NCBI GenBank assembly: GCA_902605645.1
Contig: CACLDE010000002.1
Location: 1 to 64,000, forward strand
Direction of reading: 5' to 3'
Source of the DNA: an uncultured Pelagibacteraceae bacterium
Lineage (GTDB): Bacteria; Pseudomonadota; Alphaproteobacteria; Pelagibacterales; Pelagibacteraceae
DNA: 64,000 nucleotides
Shown: positions 52,244 through 61,338 of the stretch, in pieces
How positions within the stretch are numbered: position 1 is the stretch's first letter
Layout of the letters: the number at the start of each line of letters is the position of its first letter
Made by a program: the position numbers and the translations under genes
Notes under the pieces: generated by a model
Databases searched by the model: none
The model's input: only the letters and a program-made list of their open reading frames with translations
What the model was told of the DNA's origin: nothing

Positions 52244-52632
52244 TTTAATTTTAGTAGCCTCATTTTTATTTCACCACTATCTTTATCAGAAAAATAAATT
52301 AATCCACATATTCTTCTCATCAAGTTGGACTCATACAGATCTACATTATTATCTGATATAAGAATTTTCCACAATTGTTCAATAATTTCACTTTTTATTT
52401 CTAAAGATATATCTTTAATTATTTTCGTATAATTTAAAAGTTGATTAGAGTTTTGTTCTAGTTCTTCAGCCTTCTGCATAATTTGATCTACCGGAATTTC
52501 GTTATTTTTATTATTTTTTATAAAACTTAAAATAATTTTTTTTTCTTTTTCAGAATAGATTTCATCTATTTTTGCAGCATGAACGAGTAAAGCTGCTATC
52601 CCTATTAATTCTTTTTTTTCTAATTTAAGCAT
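52240..52632 (-). CDS. TerB-like helical protein
   Basis: A 130-residue all-helical protein. The pattern [27 protein letters not shown] followed by a second acidic repeat [19 protein letters not shown] resembles the TerB/DjlA helical domain with its acidic metal-binding positions. It occupies the slot where many alphaproteobacteria have an S4 RNA-binding protein between helicase and fdxA. Function unknown. It follows the helicase by 1 base and overlaps fdxA by 4. Confidence 0.72.
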   Translation of the reverse strand: MLKLEKKELIGIAALLVHAAKIDEIYSEKEKKIILSFIKNNKNNEIPVDQIMQKAEELEQNSNQLLNYTKIIKDISLEIKSEIIEQLWKILISDNNVDLYESNLMRRICGLIYFSDKDSGEIKMRLLKLK

Positions 52633-52633
52633 A

Positions 52634-55099
52634 CTATTTTAGATTTAAATTTAAAAGTTTTTTAAAAGGATTTTCATCTTTTTTAATATTAATAAATTTA
52701 TTTTTTCTTTTGTTTTCACCAACATATAGATAAGTATCTGCCTCATTACTTTTTTTGTAATTCATGCTTAACATTAAACTGTAAAAACTTTCTTTATTAC
52801 AACCAATTAAATTCATCATTTCAGAGTCTATTTTAAACTTTCTTTTTTCTGTTTTATTTAAAATTTTAATAAATAATTTTTCTAGAATGTCTATACGAAC
52901 ATAGTGATTTTTAAACTTTTCAAAACCGCACAGTAGCAAAAAATTTTTGTTGTATTTTCTGTCTGTAAGGTAGTTTAATCCCGATCTAGGTATATTTTGA
53001 TTGGTAGCCAATTTATAAAATAATCTCCAAAGAGAAATACGAAGAGATACAGCTTTTGGTTTAAGCATTTTCGGTAAATAGATATGATACCTTCCAATTT
53101 TGATACCTAATTCCCAAATTTTCTTTCTCTCATCCAATTTTATAGATTTAACTATTTCATCAACCAATTCTCTTTTGAGAACCCCATTATTTTCAAAAAG
53201 GCGGAACATCAGAGCTCGTATATATTTATTTTTTGCGTATTCTTTGTTTAAACTCAAAAGGTCTCCAAGTATTTCTTTTATGTAATCATCAACCCAACTT
53301 TTTAAAAATGTTTCTAATTTAGATTTAGATAAATCATCTAAAGCATCATCTGCAAAAATTTGAATTTCAGGATTTAGATAATTGTTACCTTTTTTAAGTC
53401 TGGCGATAATATTATTTTTCCAAAGAATGTTACATTTTTCGTCTAACAAGATACTCTCACTAGATGTTATATAAGAAACTCTTTTTTTAAGTTCTTGCCC
53501 AACTCCTTTTCTTGCAGCTTTTTTTATTGATTTAATATCAGTGTCTAATGTTTTAGACGTAAGAGCAATTACAAATTTGAGACCTTTGAGCTCTCCAACA
53601 AACTGGTCATTAATCAAAATCTTGTCGTCTTCGTCAATTTTTGTGTTTAAAACTAAATCTTGTTTTAATCCTTTCGATAGAATACTAATTTTTTTATCGA
53701 TGAAACTGTTAGTTAACTCTTTGTGTAATTTATCCGAAAGTTTATCCTCTATGTTTTTTGTTAATTGTACCCAATAGTCTGAATTTTCAACCCAATTTTT
53801 TTTATTTGCTACATAAGACCAAGTTCTTACATTTGAAATTCTATTAGATAAAACGTCGATATTGCCATGTTCTTTCTCTAATCCTTTAAGCTGTTCCTTC
53901 ATATAATCATTTGGAATTCTTTTTTTTCTCGTTGAAAGATATTTAAAAACTTTATCAATTATATTTATATGTTGGCCATAAGCCTTTTTTTCAAAATCGG
54001 GAATTTGACAACACTCCCATAATAATTCTAAATTTTTGTGATATATAATATTATTGCTTCCTAGTTTTAAAAAATGTCTCAAAACACTCTCGTCCAGAGA
54101 GTCTTGTGTTCTAATTAAATTATTGTTTTGAGGCCTTTGCTCTAAAGAGGAAATTAATTTGTCAGGACTTTTAAAGTTTAGTTTAGAGTTTCTCCAGTAA
54201 ATCATCTTAATTTCTGGCAAGTTATGCTTTTCAATATTTTCTATTTCATCTGAATTTAAAATCTCACAATCCCCAGTTGTTCCAAAAAAACCATCGTTTT
54301 TATATCTACCGGCTCTGCCAGCTATTTGGGAAATTTCAATAAGGTTTAGTCTTCTTGTTTTTTTTCCATCAAATTTTTTGAGATTTGAAAAATAAATTTC
54401 ATTAATATCCATATTTAAACCCATACCTATCGCATCTGTTGCCACTAAATAATCAACATCTCCCGATTGATATAGTTCTACTTGAGAATTTCTAGTCTTT
54501 GGACTTAAAGATCCCATAATAACAGCAGCACCACCTTTTTGCCGTCTGATCAATTCAGCAATTGCATAAACATCTTCAATAGAAAAAGCGATTATTGCAG
54601 ATTTTCTTTCCAGTCTGGATACTTTTTTAAATCCTCCATAAGTTAATTTCGAAAATCTCTCCTTTTTTTCAAAATCAGCATCTTTTATTAAATCATTAAT
54701 AACACCTTTCATTACTTGAGAACCTAAAAAAATAGTAAGTTTTTTACCTCTAAAATTAAGCAGTCTGTCAGTGAAAATATGTCCACGTTCTCTGTCGGCA
54801 CACATTTGAATTTCATCTATTGCAACGAAATCTACGCTTTTATCTTTTGGCATAGACTCAACTGTACAAATAAAATAATCAGCAGAACTTGGTATAATTT
54901 TTTCTTCTCCAGTGATTAATGCTACTCTGTTAAGACCAACTTCATCTACACATTTATCATAAACCTCTCTTGCTAGTAGTCTTAAAGGAAATCCAAAAAT
55001 ACCACTCTCATATTTGAGCATTTTCTCTATAGCTACAAATGTTTTTCCAGTATTAGTAGGACCTAAAAGAGCCAATACTTTATTTGAAGAGTTTTCCAT
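52634..55099 (-). CDS. Suv3-like ATP-dependent RNA helicase
   Basis: An 821-residue helicase of the mitochondrial Suv3/alphaproteobacterial group. RecA1 has Walker A LLGPTNTGKTFVAIEKM and the DExH-equivalent AIDEIQMCADRERG. RecA2 has VATDAIGMGLNMDI and ISQIAGRAGRYKNDGFFG (motif VI). The long C-terminal part contains the Suv3 C-terminal domain. In mitochondria Suv3 works with RNA-degrading enzymes; here an RNA-decay role is inferred. It is first in the minus-strand operon ending in carD. Confidence 0.9.
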   Translation of the reverse strand: MENSSNKVLALLGPTNTGKTFVAIEKMLKYESGIFGFPLRLLAREVYDKCVDEVGLNRVALITGEEKIIPSSADYFICTVESMPKDKSVDFVAIDEIQMCADRERGHIFTDRLLNFRGKKLTIFLGSQVMKGVINDLIKDADFEKKERFSKLTYGGFKKVSRLERKSAIIAFSIEDVYAIAELIRRQKGGAAVIMGSLSPKTRNSQVELYQSGDVDYLVATDAIGMGLNMDINEIYFSNLKKFDGKKTRRLNLIEISQIAGRAGRYKNDGFFGTTGDCEILNSDEIENIEKHNLPEIKMIYWRNSKLNFKSPDKLISSLEQRPQNNNLIRTQDSLDESVLRHFLKLGSNNIIYHKNLELLWECCQIPDFEKKAYGQHINIIDKVFKYLSTRKKRIPNDYMKEQLKGLEKEHGNIDVLSNRISNVRTWSYVANKKNWVENSDYWVQLTKNIEDKLSDKLHKELTNSFIDKKISILSKGLKQDLVLNTKIDEDDKILINDQFVGELKGLKFVIALTSKTLDTDIKSIKKAARKGVGQELKKRVSYITSSESILLDEKCNILWKNNIIARLKKGNNYLNPEIQIFADDALDDLSKSKLETFLKSWVDDYIKEILGDLLSLNKEYAKNKYIRALMFRLFENNGVLKRELVDEIVKSIKLDERKKIWELGIKIGRYHIYLPKMLKPKAVSLRISLWRLFYKLATNQNIPRSGLNYLTDRKYNKNFLLLCGFEKFKNHYVRIDILEKLFIKILNKTEKRKFKIDSEMMNLIGCNKESFYSLMLSMNYKKSNEADTYLYVGENKRKNKFINIKKDENPFKKLLNLNLK

Positions 55100-55227
55100 A
55101 ATTGTGTCTGATAAAATTTTTTATACTATATATAGGTCGCCTCTGAGAACAAAATAAGATTAAAACATGACCGAATCAATTTGTCAAATGTTCTTCTTTT
55201 AAAGTTTTAATTGACTTAAATCATCGA

Positions 55228-55267
55228 GTCCCCGTAAGGTGACAAATAGCTTTTATAAAAAGCTATT
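55228..55267 (+). promoter_or_regulatory. two-hairpin mRNA leader ending at the aminotransferase start
   Basis: First hairpin: GTCCCC-GTAA-GGTGAC style stem (5 pairs with one C-U mismatch, GUAA tetraloop, 55228-55243). Second: AATAGCTTTT-ATA-AAAAGCTATT, a perfect 10-bp stem at 55245-55267 that touches the ATG at 55268. The only Shine-Dalgarno-like sequence (TAAGGTG) lies inside the first hairpin. An upstream GACT (55213) can pair with AGTC (55227), giving an alternative to the first hairpin. No riboswitch family recognised. Confidence 0.5.
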
Positions 55268-56503
55268 ATGAAGAATTATACAAAAAAAAGTATTTTAAAA
55301 CTAAAACCTTCCTCAACTTTAATAATAAATGAAAAATCAAAGGAACTTATTGCTAAGGGAAAAAAAGTTTATAGCTTTGGTTTCGGTCAATCTCCGTTTC
55401 CAGTACCCAAAAGTATTGTTGTCAAATTAAAAGAAAACGCTCATAGAAAAGAATACTTACCTATACAAGGTTTAGCAGAACTTAGAAACTCAATCTCCAA
55501 TTACTTAGAAAAAAAAACTGGAAATCGATACCCTACGGAAAATATTCTTATTACACCTGGTTCTAAAGAAGCGATGCTTTTAATGCATGTAGCGTTTAAT
55601 GGTGAAATTATTTTATCAGCACCAAGCTGGGTTTCTTATGAGCCACAAGCAATTATAGGTAGAAACAAAGTACACTGGATTGAAACTTCAAGAGAAAATA
55701 ATTGGTTTCCAACTGGAACACAACTTGAAAAAAAAATCAAATCTATTAATAAAAAAAATTTAATATACATACTTAATTCTCCAAATAATCCTACCGGAAC
55801 AACTTGTAACAATTTAAATGAATTAGCGGCAGTAGCAAAAAAATATAAACTTCTAGTTTTATCAGATGAAATTTATACCGATTTAACATTTTGTAATAAA
55901 TATGAGTCTATTTCAAAATTCTATCCTGAAGGAACATTCATTAGTGGAGGATTAAGTAAATGGTGTGGAGCAGGAGGTTGGAGAGTCGGATTTTTCGCTG
56001 TTCCTAAAAAACTCTCTAATTTTTTAGAAACTATTGTGACACTTGCAAGTGAGTCTTATTCAACAGTAAACACTCCAGCCCAATATGCGGCTGTTCAAGC
56101 TTACAAAGGAGATTTTAGAGAATATAAGAGCAAAACATGTAACATTCTAAGATCTGTAGGAAATTATGTATATAAAAAACTCAAATCAAATAAAGTTTTA
56201 ATAAATCAACCGCAAGGCGCTTTTTATTTAATGCCAGAATTTTTAAATAAAAAATTTAAAAATTCGACTGATTTATGCAAAACAGTGCTAGAAGAAACTG
56301 GAGTAGCGATGCTTCCAGCTTCTGATTTTGGTTTTAACACAAAAAGATTACTTACAAGATTATGTTATATAGATTTTGATGGAAATGAATTCTTAAATGC
56401 CGACATTAACGGAAAAATAATAAGTGATAAAATAATAGAAAAGTACGCACCAAATGTGGTTGAAGGGGTGCAAAAATTATCAAATTGGGCTAAAAATTTA
56501 TAA
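55268..56503 (+). CDS. class I/II pyridoxal-phosphate aminotransferase
   Basis: A 411-residue fold-type I aminotransferase of the aspartate-aminotransferase class. It shows GFGQSPFPVPKSIV, NILITPGSKEAMLL, LNSPNNPTGTTCNNLNEL, SDEIYTDLTF and the PLP Lys in SGGLSKWCGAGGWRVGF. SKWCGAGGWR differs from the usual SKxxxxxGxR by a Cys/Gly-rich step. Substrate unknown. It precedes the TAXI-TRAP genes on the same strand and has a structured leader. Confidence 0.85.
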   Translation: MKNYTKKSILKLKPSSTLIINEKSKELIAKGKKVYSFGFGQSPFPVPKSIVVKLKENAHRKEYLPIQGLAELRNSISNYLEKKTGNRYPTENILITPGSKEAMLLMHVAFNGEIILSAPSWVSYEPQAIIGRNKVHWIETSRENNWFPTGTQLEKKIKSINKKNLIYILNSPNNPTGTTCNNLNELAAVAKKYKLLVLSDEIYTDLTFCNKYESISKFYPEGTFISGGLSKWCGAGGWRVGFFAVPKKLSNFLETIVTLASESYSTVNTPAQYAAVQAYKGDFREYKSKTCNILRSVGNYVYKKLKSNKVLINQPQGAFYLMPEFLNKKFKNSTDLCKTVLEETGVAMLPASDFGFNTKRLLTRLCYIDFDGNEFLNADINGKIISDKIIEKYAPNVVEGVQKLSNWAKNL

Positions 56504-56512
56504 AGATTCTCT

Positions 56513-56547
56513 TTGACCTCCACCTTTTTCCATAGTTAAATTATAAT
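56513..56547 (+). promoter_or_regulatory. promoter for the TAXI binding protein
   Basis: TTGACC, 17 bases, TTAAAT is one possible pairing; a consensus TATAAT at 56542-56547 lies directly after, without its own spaced -35. It is followed by GGGGG as a Shine-Dalgarno about 7 bases before the ATG. Confidence 0.5.
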
Positions 56548-56568
56548 TAATAACAAACGGGGGAACAT

Positions 56569-57564
56569 ATGAAAAAACTAATGTCATTGATTTCAGCGTT
56601 TTTAGTGATGTTTGCATTCGCAAGCCCAATCGCTAAATCAGCAGAATTCTTTACTATAGGTACCGGCGGACCAACAGGGGTTTATTTCCAAACTGGTAAC
56701 GCCATTTGTAAAATGTTACATAAATCAGCCATAAGTGCTGACCATGGAAGAAAAAAAGGTACAGCTAAAGCTTACAGATGTACTGCACCTTCAACAGGTG
56801 GTTCAAACTATAATATTGGACAAATCAAAGATGGTGAGTTTCAATTTGGTGTAGCTCAATCAGACTGGCAATTTCATGCTTATAACGGTTCAAGCAAATG
56901 GGAAGGAAATCAGTTCGGCGACTTAAGAGCAGTATTTTCTGTTCACAATGAACCTTTCCAAATTTGGGCTAGTAAAAAATCTAAAATCAAAGATTTCAAA
57001 GGCCTAAAAGGTAAAACAGTAAATATTGGTAACCCAGGTTCTGGCCAAAGAGGAACAATGGAAGAGTTAATGAAAGCAATGGGAGCAGACATGAGTATGT
57101 TCAAAGCAACTACTGAACTTACTTCTTCTGAACAAGTAAAAGCTCTTTGTGACGGTAAAATAGACGCGTTTGGATATTCAGTTGGATTTCCAAATGGTGC
57201 AATGGAGCAAGCAGCAACTTGTAAAGCAAAAGCTAGTCCAATTAATTTAACTGGTGGACCAGTTCAAGGTTTAATTGATGGCGCTGACTATTATGCAAAA
57301 GCTGTAATCCCAGCGGGGACTTACTCAAATCAGAAAAAAGATGCTACAACATTTGGTGTAAAAGCTACTGTTGTTACAAGCGCTAATGTTTCTGAAGAGC
57401 TTGTATACTTAGTAACAAAAGCAGTAATGGAAAACTTCGATGATTTCCGAGCTCAACACCCTGCTTTTGGACCTTTGGAAAAGAAAAACATGATAGCTGA
57501 TGGTTTATCAGCTCCATTACATCCAGGTGCGATTAAATATTATAAAGAAGCTGGATTAATGTAA
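56569..57564 (+). CDS. TAXI-family TRAP transporter solute-binding protein
   Basis: A 331-residue periplasmic binding protein. It has a clear signal peptide (LISAFLVMFAFASPIAKSA) and the TAXI signature FFTIGTGGPTGVYFQTGNAIC at the mature N-terminus. Further motifs are GVAQSDWQFHAYNG, VNIGNPGSGQRGTMEELM and DAFGYSVGFPNGAM. Ligand is not predictable; dicarboxylates or amino acids are typical for the family. A strong terminator after the gene likely raises its level over the permease. Confidence 0.94.
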   Translation: MKKLMSLISAFLVMFAFASPIAKSAEFFTIGTGGPTGVYFQTGNAICKMLHKSAISADHGRKKGTAKAYRCTAPSTGGSNYNIGQIKDGEFQFGVAQSDWQFHAYNGSSKWEGNQFGDLRAVFSVHNEPFQIWASKKSKIKDFKGLKGKTVNIGNPGSGQRGTMEELMKAMGADMSMFKATTELTSSEQVKALCDGKIDAFGYSVGFPNGAMEQAATCKAKASPINLTGGPVQGLIDGADYYAKAVIPAGTYSNQKKDATTFGVKATVVTSANVSEELVYLVTKAVMENFDDFRAQHPAFGPLEKKNMIADGLSAPLHPGAIKYYKEAGLM

Positions 57565-57584
57565 TTCTACTTCATAATTAGATT

Positions 57585-57618
57585 AAAAAGGCCCAATATT
57601 TTTTGGGCCTTTTTTTTT
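57585..57618 (+). terminator. intrinsic terminator after the TAXI binding protein
   Basis: AAAAAGGCCCAA-TATTTT-TTGGGCCTTTTT forms a 12-bp stem followed by further T residues (T9 run in all). It lies 20 bases after the binding protein stop and 22 bases before the likely permease ATG. Confidence 0.88.
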
Positions 57619-57640
57619 AGAATAAGGTATCTTGACTAAA

Positions 57641-59969
57641 ATGAATAAAAACATTCAAAGTAAGATAAAAAACAAAATTCAAGAAGATATTTCTCCAACT
57701 CGAAATTTATCAGGTATTCACTTAAAAATAGTTTTTTGGAATAGCTATTCTTTGGACATTTTTTCAACTATGGTATGCGTCTCCTTTTCCCTTTTGGTTT
57801 AATTTTGGTATGTTCAAAGGCTTGCCTGCCAGAGCAATACATTTGGGTTTTGCATTAACCTTAACCTTTTTGATTTTTCCAGCGGTGAGAGGAAAAAAAA
57901 TTTCAGCATTCGATATATTTATAAGTATTGCTGCAGCATTTTGCTGTTTATATATTTATTTCTTTTATGACGACCTCGTTAATAGAGGTGGAATACTTTT
58001 AATAAAAGAGATATTTGGATTTAAAGTGCCAGTTGAACTAATCATAGGTACTTCAGGTATATTAATACTCTTGGAAGCTACTAGGCGGGCAATAGGTTTG
58101 CCCTTAGTTATAATTGCAATTTGCTTTCTTTTATTTTCTTATTTTGGAAAATATGCACCTGATATAATCTCTCATGGTGGATTATCCTTAAAACGATTAG
58201 TAGGCTTCCAATGGTTTGATCAAGAAGCAATTTTTGGAATACCTATCGGAGTATCGGTAGACTTTATATTTTTATTTGTATTATTTGGAGCACTACTAGA
58301 AACTGCAGGTGGAGGAAAATATTTTTTAGATTTAGCTTTTGCAATGGTTGGCAAAATGCGAGGCGGACCCGCAAAAGCGGCTATTCTAGGATCTGGGATG
58401 ACAGGTATGATCTCAGGATCATCAATTGCAAACACTGTTACAACAGGAACGTTTACAATTCCTATAATGAAAAAAACTGGTTTTTCGCAAGAGAAAGCAG
58501 GAGCGATTGAAGTTTCATCTTCAGTTAATGGTCAAATTATGCCACCGGTAATGGGTGCAGCAGCTTTTGTAATGGCAAGTTTTATTGGTGTTACCTATTT
58601 TGAAGTTGTTAAACATGCTTTTTTACCAGCAGTTATTTCATATATTGCTTTGTTTTATATATCACATTTAGAGGCACTTAAATTAGGTCTTAAAGGGATG
58701 GATGATGCTGATGTACCGCATTTGAAAAAAACTTTTTTATCTGGTTTGCATTTTTTAATTCCAATATTTGTTTTAATTTTTTTACTCGTCTATATGAGAT
58801 ACACTGCAGGTTTTTCTATTTTTTATGCAACTTTGTCTTTGATCTTAGTAAATCTAGTAAACAGAATTGTTAAAAATTCAGATTTTAAGACAGGTTTGAT
58901 TGATTGGTACAATCAGACAATTGTTGGTCTTCAAAAGGGTGCTATTAATATGGTTGGGGTTGGAATAGCTATTGCGACAGCTGGTATAATAGTAGGAGCG
59001 GTAGGCTCAACAGGACTAAGCACTAACTTAATCATTGTCATAGAAACAATAGCCAGAGACAACGTAATAATTTTAATATTACTAACAATTATACTTTGTT
59101 TACTTCTAGGAATGGGTCTGCCAACAACTGCTAATTATGTTGTAGTAGCTTCACTTATGGCTACAGTTCTTGTTGATGTTGGAAATGCTTCTGGTTTTAT
59201 TTTTCCATTAATAGCAGTTCATTTATTTGTATTTTATTTCGGTTTAATGGCCGATGTGACTCCACCAGTTGGATTGGCCTCTTACGCTGCCGCTGCAATA
59301 TCTGGAGGTGATCCACTAAGAACTGGACTACAAGCCATTTGGTATAGCTTAAGAACAGGTATTTTGCCCGTAGTATTTTTATTTAATCACGAACTTTTAC
59401 TAATCGGCGTAGATAATATCTGGCAAGCTCTAATAGTAATTATTACCTCTTTAATTGGGATTTTAGTTTTTACTGCTGCAACTCAGCAATGGTTTATAAA
59501 TAAATTAAGATGGTATGAAATTATAGCATTTCTAATCATCTCTTTATCTTTTTTAGCTCCTGACTATGTTTTAAGTAAATTTTATCCAAAATTTAATGAG
59601 CAAAAACTTTCAGCCATAACCATTCAAAATCTTTCATTTGATCCAGCCAAAGAAGTTCATATTAAAGTTACTAGACTAAGCGAGTACGGCGAAAGATATA
59701 AGTTATTTGTCATTGATAAAGGAAAATTTGAAAAAGAATATACTCTAGAACAATACGGTGTAACTTTGTCCAATCAAAATGATCAACTTACTGTAGATAA
59801 ATTAAATTGGAAAGGGGAGGCCAAAAAGTCAGGAATTCAGATGGGGGATATCATAAGTAATTTTAAAATTGAAAACCCTGATAGACCAAATAAAGCTATT
59901 GTTTACCCTTTCGCTCTTTCACTATTATTAATTTTTGGATATAATAATTACAGACGCAAACTTGAGTGA
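57641..59969 (+). CDS. TRAP transporter fused permease (4TM-12TM, DUF3394), with N-terminal frameshift
   Basis: This is the DctQM-type fused permease for the TAXI system. The track ORF begins at 57810, but ATG at 57641 opens MNKNIQSKIKNKIQEDIS...LSGIHLKIVF in another frame. Removing one T from the T6 run at 57732-57737 joins this to FGIAILWTFFQLWYASPFPF, the expected N-terminus. Further motifs: GSGMTGMISGSSIANTV, NGQIMPPVMGAAAF, GMGLPTTANYVVVAS, TPPVGLASYAAAAI. The C-terminus has a DUF3394-type PDZ-like segment (AKKSGIQMGDII) between two helices. About 776 residues if joined. Frame change may be sequencing error, slippage or a damaged gene. Confidence 0.85.
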
Positions 59970-59975
59970 GAAATT

Positions 59976-60128
59976 ATGTTAAAGCAGATTTATAGATGGT
60001 TCTGCTATATTGGAATTCACAGATACGATATTATTGATACCAAATATGGTTTTGGCGCAGCAGGTTCTACCGAGACTGTGAAATGTAAAGATTGTGGCAT
60101 TGCAAAAATTAGACAAAAAAAAAATTAA
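59976..60128 (+). CDS. small zinc-ribbon-like protein (50 aa)
   Basis: The gene is below the ORF-track cutoff. ATG at 59976 lies 6 bases after the permease stop; TAA at 60126. The 50-residue product has WFCYIGIHRYDIID followed by TETVKCKDCGIAKIRQKK. The spacing Cys...His...CxxC suggests a small zinc-binding knuckle. Proximity suggests co-transcription with the permease. I do not recognise a named family. Confidence 0.6.
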   Translation: MLKQIYRWFCYIGIHRYDIIDTKYGFGAAGSTETVKCKDCGIAKIRQKKN

Positions 60129-60181
60129 CCAGCATCATTTAAGCGCAGTTTTTTTAAATCAAAAAGGTTTATATAAAATTT

Positions 60182-60631
60182 ATGAAAAAAAGAACCTTTA
60201 TAAAAATAATTTTTTATAGCATCGCATCTTTATTCTTGCCCTTTAAATTGTCATCTATTGAGAAGAAGATAATTAACCCTAATCTTTCTGAAGAACAAAA
60301 AAGAATAATGTTTGGTGAAGGAACTGAAAGAGCTGGTACAAGTCCACTTAATTTTGAAAAACGTAAAGGCTCATATCACTGTGCAAATTGTAATGCTAAA
60401 TTATTCGATTCGGTTTCAAAATTTGACAGTGGAACAGGGTGGCCTTCTTTTAACGAGGCTATACCTGGAGCTTTTAAAACTAAAGTTGACTATTCTTTTG
60501 GTATGAAAAGAATTGAGTATCACTGTGCTAAATGTGGTGCTCATCATGGGCACGTCTTTGACGATGGACCAGGACCAAATGGAAAAAGGTACTGCAATAA
60601 TGGTCTTTGTTTAATATTTGTACCAGAGTAA
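60182..60631 (+). CDS. msrB: peptide-methionine (R)-S-oxide reductase, exported
   Basis: MsrB repairs R-methionine sulfoxide in proteins. The 149-residue protein has structural zinc CxxC pairs in YHCANCNAKLF and YHCAKCGAHHGHVF, the substrate loop GTGWPSFNEAI and the catalytic Cys in GKRYCNNGLCLIF. The N-terminus (IKIIFYSIASLFLPFKLSS) is a signal or anchor helix, so the enzyme probably faces the periplasm, unlike most cytosolic MsrB. The usual RYCxNSxSL reads RYCNNGLCL, adding a second Cys. Confidence 0.93.
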   Translation: MKKRTFIKIIFYSIASLFLPFKLSSIEKKIINPNLSEEQKRIMFGEGTERAGTSPLNFEKRKGSYHCANCNAKLFDSVSKFDSGTGWPSFNEAIPGAFKTKVDYSFGMKRIEYHCAKCGAHHGHVFDDGPGPNGKRYCNNGLCLIFVPE

Positions 60632-60634
60632 TTA

Positions 60635-61336
60635 ATGAAAAACTTAATATTAGTAATCATATTATTTTTTCTACCACTGCAACTTAATTCAACTGCAGAG
60701 GTAAATTTCCAACAAAAAAAATTTTATTATGAAAATTTAGTAACTAATTGGACAAAAATTTTTCCTGATAGCAATAGAAACGCTGCAGGTCCGAGATTTT
60801 TTAAGTATCTTATAGACCAAAATTTAACTTACCAAGAATTTATTGAATATAACAAACTTTACTGTCCAGTTTCAGGATCGCTAATTAATCCTGGTCAAAA
60901 ACCCGTATTTATCAATGTAAAAAATTCAAAAAATAATGAACAAACTTGTGGAAATATTTATCAGTGCTGTTTACCGTGTTCATGTGATTTAATGAATTAC
61001 GTAAAAGTAAAAACTATTAATCACAAATTCAAAGATGGAAAAAAGAGAATAAACGTGCTTTTAATAAAAAATCCTTGCCAAAAAAAGGATTTTCCTGAAG
61101 AAGTTAACAGAAATTATTTTTGTAAAAATAATGATTTAAATAAAGATGAAGTATTTATAGTTGATAATCAACTAGTAGTTGGTTTACTACATTCTGCCAA
61201 TAAATGTCAGGCAAAGGATTTATCCGCCATACGTAATAATGAAATGACAGGAAAATTTTGTGCTTTTAAAAATCAAATTCCCATCGATAAACTAAACATG
61301 GGAATGGGTGATATATTTATAAAAATGGCTAGGTAA
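60635..61336 (+). CDS. exported cysteine-rich protein of unknown function
   Basis: I do not recognise the family. The 233-residue product has a signal peptide (LILVIILFFLPLQLNSTA) and about 14 Cys. A compact cluster QTCGNIYQCCLPCSCDL lies near residue 110, and further single Cys are in YCPVSG, NPCQKK, NYFCKN, NKCQAK and KFCAFK. It follows msrB by 3 bases and converges with the VCBS gene 2 bases away. Disulfides or metal/cofactor binding in the periplasm are possible; the link to MsrB is inference from adjacency. Confidence 0.65.
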   Translation: MKNLILVIILFFLPLQLNSTAEVNFQQKKFYYENLVTNWTKIFPDSNRNAAGPRFFKYLIDQNLTYQEFIEYNKLYCPVSGSLINPGQKPVFINVKNSKNNEQTCGNIYQCCLPCSCDLMNYVKVKTINHKFKDGKKRINVLLIKNPCQKKDFPEEVNRNYFCKNNDLNKDEVFIVDNQLVVGLLHSANKCQAKDLSAIRNNEMTGKFCAFKNQIPIDKLNMGMGDIFIKMAR

Positions 61337-61338
61337 AA

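Noticed and set aside
55137-55155. Resemblance of TCGCCTCTGAGAAC to the 5' edge of the SAM-II leader (GCGCCCCTGAGAAA)
   Set aside because: The rest of the SAM-II consensus (GATTTAACC, AATGTAGCTAAA) is absent; the match is short and likely chance.
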